Origin: Mactromeris polynyma
Lineage: Eukaryota; Mollusca; Bivalvia; Venerida; Mactridae
Assembly: GCA_032209605.1 (NCBI GenBank)
Contig: JASFXZ010000039.1
Span: 4,216,001 to 4,280,000, forward strand
Direction: 5' to 3'
DNA: 64,000 bases
The notes below the pieces were generated by a model. It saw only the letters and a program-made list of their open reading frames with translations, was not told the origin of the DNA and searched no databases. Shown piece after piece: positions 12,401 through 24,400 of the stretch. Each line of letters starts with the position of its first letter. Positions within the stretch are counted from its first letter, which is position 1. Both the position numbers and the translations under genes were made by a program.

Positions 12401-15400
12401 CTTGGGAACAGGTCCCTTTGAGATTACTTGGGAACAGGTCCCTGTGAGATTACTTGCTACAGGTCCCTGTGAGATTACTTGGCTACAGGTCCCTGTGAGA
12501 TTACTTGGAACAGGTCCCTGTGAGATTACTTGGCTACAGGTCCCTGTGAGATTACTTGGAACAGGTCCCTGTGAGATTACTTGGCTACAGGTCCCTGTGA
12601 GATTACTTGGCTACAGGTCCCTGTGAGATTACTTGGAACAGGTCCCTGTGAGATTACTTGGCTACAGGTCCCTGTGAGATTACTTGGAACAGGTCCCTGT
12701 GAGATTACTTGGTTACAGGTCCCTGTGAGATTACTTGGCTACAGGTCCCTGTGAGATTACTTGGCTACAGGTCCCTGTGAGATTACTTGGCTACAGGTGC
12801 CTGTGAAATTACTTGGCTACAGGTCCCTGTGAGATTACTTGGCTACAGGTCCCTGTGAGATTACTTGGCTACATGTCCCTGTGAGATTACTTGGCTACAG
12901 GTCCCTGTGAGATTACTTGGGAACAGGTCCCTGTGAGATTACTTGGGAACAGGTCCCTGTGAGATTACTTTGCTACAGGTGCCTGTGAAATTACTTGGCT
13001 ACAGGTCCCTGTGAGATTACTTGGCTACAGGTCCCTGTGAGATTACTTGGCTACATGTCCCTGTGAGATTACTTGGCTACAGGTCCCTGTGAGATTACTT
13101 GGCTACAGGTCCCTGATAGATTACTTGGCTACCACATGCAAGTGAACCTTTTAAGATTGGTGCCTTTGATAGAACAGTATATACAATGTGTTAATTCACT
13201 TGCAAGTAAATAAAATGAATGAAATCTACATATAAAATACATAACTATAAACCATTTCATGACTCACCTAAAAGCTTCTGTATTATGGGTGGTTTGAGTT
13301 TGAAATATAGAGCTTCCGGGAAATCAATGAGAAATTCAGGAACAAAAATGAGATTGCAAGAGGAGATTGAACCATGATTGAAAAATAATTTACGTGGAAA
13401 AAACAATTAATGTAAATGAAATCAAAAAGATTTTTGTGTGTTTTTCATTTGAAAGTTTGTTGGGACAAAATCACGGCATTACTTGCCAGAACATGAAATT
13501 AATCCATACAAATATAGCAAAAAATAGAATACAAACTATCCTTATTAATATTTAGTTCAAATTCAACTAGCATTGATTATATATAAGCATTTATCATAGT
13601 TTACCTCACTTATTTCATCAAATGAATTGTTCAGCTCTCGTTCTCTCTCTGTGGCTTCATTCAACTCCTCAGCCATTTTACACTGCTTTTCTTGCAAGGA
13701 AGCAAACTGTGACTTCATCTCCTCTTGTTCAGTGTTAGTATTTTTCATTTTTTCTTCAGTGTTATCTAATTCTGTTTTGCATATCCTAAGTTGTTCTTCA
13801 ACATTTTTCAAATGTTCAGCAGTTTCATCCACTGATTTACTACGCTCAGAAAGTTCATGATCTTTCTTTTTCAAGGTATCTTCGGTGTCCTTAATCGTTT
13901 TCTCAAATTCTCCTAGTTTTGTATCACATTCTACTATTTTGGCCTTTGAAGATTCCAGTTCCTCTTTTACAGAATTCAATTCTGAATCCGATTTCTCTAA
14001 TTTAGTTTTAGTGTCACTAAAAGCTGTTTCAGTTCTTTCTAGCAATTCCTTTGTATTTGAATATTTCTCTTCAACAGTTTTTAAGGCACTTTTTCCATCT
14101 TCCACTTCCTTTTGAGAACTGCAAAGCTTTTTATCTAGTTCATCTTTCTGTGCTTGAAGAGACAAAATATTCCCTTTTAAAGTTTCAACTTCCTTTGTAA
14201 GTTTATTAACATCATCTTTAGACTGTTTCAAGTCTGCACTCGTTGTTTTAAACTCTGCTTGCAAGGCAGAATAGTCATTTTCACTTTTACTTTTGCCTTC
14301 TTTAATCTGATGAAGCTCTCCAGTTTTAGAGGACAGTTCTTTTTCAGTCCTTCCTAATTTCTGTGTACTTTGAGCGAGACTCTCTGTCTTCTCCTGCAGA
14401 AATTGAGAATAAAAGCACCATCAACATCTTAAAACAGTTTACAAATCAATGGAGAGTTAAGAGTGCTACTCTTTTCAAGTTCAAAAAATGTACTGTTAAC
14501 ACACAGAGCAATGTAGCATTATTGTTCAGGAGTTATTATATAGTATTTTAGAGAGGATTACAATTATTAGACTGGAATAATGAACTCAATACAGAAATTT
14601 GTCAAATGGTTCACATGTTCATCTGATAGTCAAATACAACATGATGAATCTTAACCACTGTACTTAAGGTATTTAGAATCAATTCATACTATAGCTTTAA
14701 GATGAACACAAAGACATATCCTTTACCTTCAGTTGTGTCTTCAATTGCTCAATTTCTGTTTGTGATTGTTTCACTTTTTCGTTGAGTTTCTGCTTTTCTT
14801 TCTTCCCCTTTTCATTCTGGAAAATGACAAACTGGATGATAACAAGACAAACATATGCATAGCCAGTCGAATCAATATATAGCACGTCAATTAATATCAC
14901 AGTGACATAAAGATATAATCTACATTAGAATTTCAATTGGTTTTGCTCAGTGGGGTATAAATCTAGCCTGACCCAACATCAGTATCAGTTAACTTTTTTT
15001 TGTGAATCAAACACAAGGAAAAATCAATTCTAGGGAACCACCCTAAATTGATTGGATACACACTTTCCCTGCATCTTTGAGATAAATTGGATCACAATAC
15101 CTCTGATTTCTGTGTCTGTTTTACTTTGTCTAACTCAGCTTTTATACCATCTTTTTCCTCTTGCAATGAAGACAATGATGCTTGAACAATTTCAACAGAT
15201 TGTTGTAACTGGGTTTCACTGTCAGACTTCTCTGATAACTGCTTCTGTAAAAGGAAATAGATCACATCGATCATTAATTGCAGAGTTCCTGTAGGAAGGC
15301 GATAGTTTTTATGCCTGTCTAAGATGTAAGTGAGAGAAAAAGTTGCTACAGGGAACGCCACATACATAAAACAGTGCCTCCCCACACAGACCTCCGGGAA

Positions 15401-18400
15401 AACAACAATGCATAAAACATAAGGCACTTGAGGAGGTTCAAGAGGTACATACATAAGGGCACAGAGGCGCAAGGAATGGCCTGGCCGACCATAAGGAATA
15501 ACTAGGAGAATCAAAGAGGAAAAAAAATAAAGGGGTAAATTAATGGATGGGAAAGATCCCAGGACAAGTCAAGACAGCTGGAAACAATAGGCAGAGTAGC
15601 GGTATTTAATTTTCTATTTTAGCAAATTAAGTAAAGTTTATGAAGATTTCTAACTCTACAACTTGATCAGGCAGATACAACCACATTATTGAGAGAATAT
15701 ATTTGATAATATCTAGACAATGTAGAGCATTTCAATCAACATTTTTCTATACATACATACTAATTTTAACAACAAATTAGATGAAATGGTTATGTTCAAA
15801 TATTTATTTGATTCACTTTTGAGTACCCTGTATGGAAAAAGACAGTGCTGGTGTCATGTGGTGTGGTTGTGACCTTTGTAGGGTTCAGCACCCATAACCT
15901 CAAGGTTGAGTGGCCTACAACACCTAACTACAGCTGGTCTTATTGATAAGGCCATAATTAAACATTATGCCCCCAAGTGACATTGACCTTTTACCCTAAA
16001 TCAATAGGGTTCCTCTGCTACCCAAGGTGAATGTGTGGACCAAGTTTGAGGATGATAGGTCAAGGGGTTCTTGAGTTATTGATTGGAAATGAAAAGGTTA
16101 CAGTTTGTGAACAATTGACCCCTGTGACCTTGACCCTTCACCCCGTGACCCCCAAAATCAATAGGGTTCCTCTGCTACTGAATATAAACGTGTGGACTAA
16201 GTTTGAGGATGAAAGGTGAAGGGGTTTTCGAGTTATTGATCGGAAACAGTTTGTTAGCAATTGACCCCTGTGACCTTGACCTTTGAGCATGTGACCCCAA
16301 AGTCAATAGGGTTCAACTGCTTCCCAAGATGAATGTGTGGACCAGGTTTGAGGATAAAAGGTCAATGGGTTCTTGAGTTATTGATCGTAAACGGTTTGTT
16401 AACAATTGACCCCTGTGACCTTGACCTTTGAGCCTGTGTCCCCAACAACGAAAGGGTTCCTCTGCTACCAAAGATGAATGTATGGACCAACTTTAAGGAT
16501 GATAGGTCAAGGGGTTCTTGAGTTATTGATGGGAAACGACCAACATGTGCAAACAAATATGCCCTCTCTTCTTCAAAGGGGGGCATAAAATTTATTTGTT
16601 TGGCACGACTCTACGTACCCATAAAATGGTCCCTTCTCAAAATATTGTTTGCTGGGTCCAAGGGGAATTGCTTTTTAACAGCATATTAATAGTAAACACA
16701 AAAATAATAACCTACCTACCCCTCTAAATTTTGCCGGATGGTGTTATGGAGTAAATTTTTTAAGGATGGCCTAATAGTTATATGATAACTATGTGCTCAA
16801 TCATTACAGTTACCTTACCTACCAAGACAAGACAAATGTAAACCCCACTCATTTTCTTTACTGAAACAGATAGGAGGATATATCTAACCTTGACATTGTC
16901 CAGTGTTACAGAAAGTTTCTCTTTCTCCCCTTCAGATGTTTTCAGTCTTGTTTCAATATCAGCTAATGCATCCTGAATTCTTTTCTGTAAATTGACAAAA
17001 AATATCATAAAGTGTTGCAAACTCTAAACACATAAAGATGAATAGATCAGTCCCGTGGATAAGAGAAGTTATGTAGGAGAGATTCTGTAATTAATCAAGT
17101 AAACAAAGAGCTTACAAACCATACAAGAAATGGAGGGCAGAGAAATAATGTCTCATCAACAAAACATGTCTATCCTATGATTTATACAACAGGAGATTGT
17201 CATGAATTCTCTCTCTTCTCCTTCTAGAGTTCTCTCATTTACCCCTTTTAAAGTATATGTATATATATATTATTAGTTATACAGGTTGTTGACAGGGTAT
17301 ATGGGGGAATAAAACATGTCTGTGTGCCATATAACCCGAGCGTTACTGCCAAAAATTGGGAATTATCAGTGACAAAACAATGATTTATGACTAGCAGAAG
17401 TTGGGAATTATCTGGGACAAACTGATGATTTATGACTTAGTAACCAGATATTGGAAATTATCAGCGAAAACTTTATTTTTCAAATATTCACAAATGGGTA
17501 GTTGATAAGTCAAACAAAATGTTCTAAGCAAATTGCCTAGCAGTTATTCCAACACTTTTCATGAAGAGACATGCCTAATTAGATACTGTGAATCAATATT
17601 ACTGGTTACAGCTTCGACATATGCAACCTGATTAACAAAATCAAGGTGTGTCACTGTTAGTCATATGACGATTTTAGCTAATCAAATATGCTAAATATTA
17701 GACCAACCTCACATGACGTATGTCACTAAGTCTGACAGAATGAGTACCTCAAATAGGCAAGAACTACAAAAATGTTAGTGAACAGGGCACAAAGTACTTA
17801 TGCAGTAATTGTTAATTAATATTTTATAATGGCAAGACCAAAGATAATTAATGGCAATTATCATAACATCTTGCTGACAGTCCTAATTTTCTACAGAAAT
17901 AACTACAAATTCAATATTAAAATCAGACCAGTTATTTCTTTTTTTGTATTGAAATATGTTTTGCAATTGTAATTATAACTAATAGCTGCTATTAAATATG
18001 GCCAGAATTTTTCTATGACTGGTGTGGGCACATAAAACAGGATGATATTATGTGCAAATAAAACAATTATAATTACATTACAGGTTTGTTTTTTTAAATT
18101 TTGTTGACTGAACATGTTTATATTATTTTGCAGATGTGTTATTGCTAATAATTCAATGAGAGTTTATCTCTAGGGGTATAACGATAGTCGATACTATCGA
18201 CCTATCACGATTGTTGCAGGCACGATAGTCAACAGTCGTTTGCTATTTCACACTATCGATACTATCGCCGATAGTTGAGACAGCTATCGACTTTTCCGAC
18301 AGTTGTCTTTGCGGTTTGAAGTTGATTTCCTTTCGCCGAAAAACGCGGATGTTTACATCACGGTATAGACTAATTTCTGTTATTGTCGGACAATTTGTCC

Positions 18401-21400
18401 GGTGAAAAATTGCAGTCATCACCGTTTATTTTCGGAAAATGGCTAAAGAAAAATCAAATAGTCGAAAAGCTGTCCTGTCGAAAAGTATGAATTTCTAAAT
18501 TAACCGTTGGCAAATTTTTTATTCCTCTCAATTTTGATGATAAATGCGGTTAAAAGCGGCTGAGACCGGTTCTCAATGTCTGTGATAACCATGCAATCAC
18601 TTTCGTTTTCGTGTCTAGTATACGATAAAATCTGTACCGTACGGTCCGATATGCCGTCCGCTCCGAATTTTACGAGGAATGAAAATTATTATGATAAATT
18701 CAGATAACTATTATTTTTGCCTGTATAAACTGATGATTAATGTCTCATACTCTGTGTTATGACTATTCACATATAATTTACATTACTGTATGTTTAATTT
18801 ATGTAACATTTGTGGCCTAATTTTTATGTACAGTTGAGTGTTTTAAAAATATATTGCTTCTTGCACGTGACTGTGACTCTCAACAGCTGGTGACATAGTC
18901 ACAGCCCAGCGGTCAGCCTTGAAATCAAAACATGTTGAGAAACTAATCTTCCTGAAGAAGAACAAAAATCAGTAGAAATCAGGGACTGATTAATGATTAT
19001 GAGATTAATGAGAATATCATTATTGTTGACACTCAAATTTTGTTCTTTGTTTCTGTATAAGTTCATCTGTATCTAAACACAGGAGTGTAATAATGTTAAG
19101 CACATTCTAAGATTTGTAAGCTATAAGTCACTGCAAAATAGTTAAACAAACTAAAAAATAAAATGATGTGCTTAACATTAGTGATTTCTGTTTAGTTTAT
19201 TATGAATATATGTTCAAGAATAGTTCAAAAGCGACTTTTTCATAATTTGTCTGTTTATAACAGGTATTAACATAAAATGTTTAATCAACTGATTGAAAAT
19301 ATACAGCAATAGTGAAGTCAACTATTGATACTCTATCGTGATAGTAAATTTGGCTGTAATAGTCAGCCCTATTTATCTCTGTATAAGAGTTGTGCAAAAT
19401 AGTATGGATTTGCACTACTTTAAGTGAGATAATGAAACAAGTAGTTTTTAAGCAAAGTGGGATCAGAAATACAATTGAATGGAGTCATTCCAGATCCTTA
19501 TATTACTAGACACATCATGATGATATTGAAACTAACATAACCAGTATGTCATAGGCACAAACTTCATGTGCTGTGAGTGACCCCTCATGTAGATGGTCCC
19601 TGTGAGATTACTTTGCTACAGGTGCCTGTGAGATTACTTGGCTACAGGTCCTTGTGAGATTACTTGGATACAGGTCCCTGTATGATTACTTGGCTACAGG
19701 TCCCTGTGAGATTACTTGGGAACAGGTCCCTGTGAGATTACTTGGCTACAGGTCCCTGTGAGATTACTTGGGAACAGGTCCCTGTGAGATTACTTGGCTA
19801 CAGGTCCCTGTGAGATTACTTGGCTACAGGTCCCTGTGAGATTACTTGGGAACAGGTCCCTGTGAGATTGCTTGGCTACAGGTCCCTGTGAGATTACTTG
19901 GCTACAGGTCCCTGTGAGATTACTTGGGAACAGGTCCCTGTGAGATTACTTGGCTACAGGTCCCTGTGAGATTACTTGGCTACAGGTCCCTGTGAGATTA
20001 CTTGGCTACAGGTCCCTGTGAGATTACTTGGGAACAGGTCCCTGTGAGATTACTTGGGAACAGGTCCCTGTGAGATTACTTGGGAACAGGTCCCTGTGAG
20101 ATTACTTGGGAACAGGTCCCTGTGAGATTACTTGGGAACAGGTCCCAGTGAGATTACTTGGGAACAGGTCCCTGTGAGATTACTTGGGAACAGGTCCCTG
20201 TGAGATTACTTGGGAACAGGTCCCTGTGAGATTACTTGGGAACAGGTCCCTGTGAGATTACTTTGGAACAGGTCCCTGTGAGATTACTTGGGAACAGGTC
20301 CCTGTGAGATTACTTGGCTACAGGTCCCTGTGAGATTACTTGGAACAGGTCCCTGTGGGATTACTTGACTACAGGTCCCTGTGAGATTACTTGGCTACAG
20401 GTCCCTGTGAGATTACTTGGCTACAGGTCCCTGTGAGATTATTTGGCTACAGGTCCCTGTGAGATTACTTGGAACAGGTCCCTGTTAGATTACTTTGGAA
20501 CAGGTCCCTGTGAGATTACATGGGAACAGGTCCCTGTGAGATTACTTGGCTACAGGTCCCTGTGAGATTACTTGGCTACAGGTCCCTGTGAGATTACTTG
20601 GGAACAGGTCCCTGTGAGATTACTTGGCTACAGGTCCCTGTGAGATTACTTGGCTACAGGTCCCTGTGAGATTACTTGGCTACCACATGCAAGTGAACCT
20701 TTTAAGATGGCAAAGAGTTCCATGGTTGAGAGCATTTATATTACCCCAAAAATGATTATACAGGGTGTTTAATAATATATGTTATACTTTCAAATATATC
20801 TCCAGTCATAATAAAGACAGTATGATGATTTTTACACCATTGTACTTATGATATAATACTGTTTTTTGGTATAGCATTTAGCAGGAAATCTAAGACGACG
20901 TTACATTATTCATGACGTCAGTTATGACGTTGTCAAAATCCAAAATGGCGCTCTCCATAGAAAAACGTCAAAATGTATTAAAATTGTTTTATGAAAGCAA
21001 ATCAGTTATTTCGGTTATACGAGGGATGCACAAATTATATCCTGGAGATAAGAAACTCAACAGAATGCAGGTTACCAGAGTTGTACAAAGTTTTGAGCGA
21101 ACCGGATCTATATTAGACAAGAGTCACAGCAACTCAGGCCGTCCCAGAAGCACAAGACGTTTGGAAAATGTGGAAGAGGTGAAGAGAGTGATGAAACACC
21201 ACAGAGGTCTGTACGACGAGTTCTTTCTGATATTACAAATACATCAAGTGTATCTAGTGTATATAGAACTTTGAAGTTTGATTTGAAATATACCCCATAC
21301 ACCATTCCCGTGCTTCAACATTTAAAAGAAACTGATGTTTGTCAAGACTTGATTTTGCTACGTGGATGAATGATAATGTTAACGCAATTGACAGTATTTG

Positions 21401-24400
21401 GTTTAGTAATGAATCTCACTTCTACATTGACCCACAGATAAATAAGCAGAACAATCGCCATTGGTCTGATGTAAAGCCAAATATATTTGTTGAACGGTCA
21501 CGTAATGTTGCAAAAGTTACGGTGTGGGCAGCGATAAGCACAAACAGAATCATTGGTCCGTTCTTCTTTGAAGATTGTGACGGGAGGGCAGAGACCATTA
21601 ACAGTGAGCGATATATTGAGGTTTTGAAACGACATTTCGTTCCAGGACTTCGCCGGAGAGGAATTGATATTGGAAGTGCATGGTTCCAGCAGGATGGTGC
21701 AGCACCACGCACAGCACACCGTGTCCTACAATGGCTGGAAAAGACTTTTGACACTCGGGTTATATCGCTGAAGACTGACTGTTATCTGAAGGATAGGGTC
21801 TACAGTGTACGCCCAACTACTACACGTGAAGCCATGAAACATGCCATTCAGTGATTAAGAACTTTAAGAAGCGTTTGGATGCGGTGCGACGTCATAATTG
21901 ACGTCATTTCGAATATGGTTTTTGTTGGTTTGTGTCATTTTGTTGTTTTTTGTCAAGACTTTTGATGTTGCACATGTATCAAAACTACAATCTTTCCCGT
22001 GCATGAAAGTTGTTTTTATTTATTGACTTTTGCTGTATTACAAAAGTTATTAGCAGCTGAAAGTATAACATATATTATGACACACCCTGTATGATGTTTT
22101 GACTGGTGCACCAACTTTAATACTTCCAGTTACCAATTTGACACTTAATTTCAGGGAACCAGTCAGTAATTAACTTAAAACTTACTTAAAATACCCCATA
22201 ACAAAAAATTATAATGTTTGAACTAAAAATACCCCATGACAAAAAATTTATATGTTTATCGTAAGATCGCGGTCCCAGACCGAGGCTTATCAAATCCAGG
22301 AATCTCCAGCAGAAATAAGGAGAGTTCACCTGTATGCAACAAACTCATGCATCAAACTTTGCAGGCAGCAATTAAGTCTGCTTCATGCCTAAACTCTTTA
22401 TTCCGATAACTACGCACATCATACTCATTCAATTTAAATCATCAGAGGCGGTTTTTTTAGAGTAGGAAAAATAGAATTCTACCTAGCGCTACGTAGGGAA
22501 AGTAGCAGTGCCGTTTCTTAAACGTAGGAAAAGTAGCACCTATCTTTAGATAGGTAGCATGATCGGACAGTGCTAGCTTTGCTAGGTAGCGTGATCGGAC
22601 AGTGCTAGCTTTGCTAGGTAGCGTGATCGGACAGTGCTAGCTTTGCTAGGTAGCGTGATCTGACAGCGCTAGCTTTGCTAGGTAGCGTGATCTGACAGCG
22701 CTAGCTTTGCTAGGTAGCGTGATCTGACAGCGCTAGCTTTGCTAGGTAGCATGATCTGACAGTGCTAGCTTTGCTAAAGAGTTCAAGCATTTTTTAGACA
22801 GCTACCTTTTCTTCATTGGCTAACATTCTCGCTTACTTTTCCTACCTCTAAAAAATGCACCGCAGTACAAAGATATGCAGTAAAGCTTGTAATAAATGCC
22901 CCTTGTCTTCTAAATATCCCAACCCACCTGGAGTCATGTAAGCTCCTGGAAAATCCTAGGCGGTTTAAAAAGTTAAAACTTCTGAAGAATTTCATTTAAA
23001 TTAGCATCCCCCTTGCAAAATACAATGCAACTGGGGCAGTTATTACCAATTTTACAGTAAATGACAAAGGAACTCCCCTTAAAGCAATCTTTCTGCTATA
23101 TGATCTTCAACTTCAGTTATTGATAGAAGACATCCAACTATGTCTGAGTAGACAATTGTACGATATCAAATAAAATGAAATAATGCAGGATATCATGTAC
23201 CAATGCAATAAGGATATTCCAAATACCGACGTAAATTACATACATTTTCATCAAGTGCGTAGAAAAAGCAATATTCTTTTGGGAAATATAGGTACTGCTG
23301 AAGAAATATAACCTTGAATTATTACTGAATAAGAAATACATTACAATATTTAGTGATAAAGGTGGCAAGACCAAAATTTGAAACTTGACAGAATGTACCT
23401 GAGTTAGACGAGAACATTTAGAATTTCAGATATTAATGTAATAATCAATTTTCTAGCATAAATTGCTTTTTCTTTCAAATAGAATCTGTAAAAGTTAGTA
23501 CAATGTCACATATACTGGTACATCAATATTAATACATGTGTGGATCCAGAGGGAGTCCGGAGCCCCTCCCCAGAGATTTTGGCCAAATAAGTTTGCCTCC
23601 AAAGGCTGACTTCGATCCGCTGCCTTACCAGGAGCTGTACCCACCCTGACATAAATTGCTTGATCAGCACATATTTATAACGTTCAAACTGGGATAAAAT
23701 GAACTACTTTACTACTATTACCCAATCAATCTCTTTATAAGATGATTCTTTAAGCACCAAAACGGCATCGACAAGTTTCACAGAACAAATAAGGTATTCA
23801 ATTCCAAATTAATCTGAATTTGTGAAGTCAGCATTTAAGGATTCTAAATATGAGTACAGGAACTGCAATATTAAACCTAATCTAATGACTTTTTTCATCT
23901 GTGTCAAAGCAATTATTGGGTCATAAAAATATCCTATTTCTGTACTGAATGTAGTATAATGTATTTCCAAACATCATTATGAGAAAATCTACTAAATATA
24001 AAGCCAAAAAACCTGAGATGAATATAAAAACATGTGCAATGTTTAAAACTATCAATTCATGGTGTGTGTGTTCACTCAAGTGGCTGCATAGTTTTCTCAA
24101 TTTCCACACAATAATTCAAAATGTCATGGGCATAGGGCATGGTCCCAAAACTGAGAGAAGACCTAATGTAATTATTATATAGATGCTTAATTGATAAAAG
24201 CAGGCCCCAATCTCCCAAAGCATCTCAAATAGAAATCTGAGCTCAATATCAGAGCCTGAGTTTGAGACTAATCTCATTTTCAATCTTTTGACTTTTTTTG
24301 AGAAAAAGTATTTTGTTTTTTGTTTTCTAATACCGATCTTGAGTTCTGTCTCAGATGAGAAAAATCTTAATTTGAGACAATATTTGGGCTGAGATTAAGC

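Noticed and set aside
12402..12626. Open frame across array A (GTGPCEITWLQVPVRLL)
   Set aside because: Produced by the alternation of 25- and 26-bp monomers; it breaks wherever the spacer variant changes.
21339..21854. Functional transposase
   Set aside because: Frameshifts separate it from the HTH part, the first catalytic position reads Asn, and the third catalytic segment is missing.
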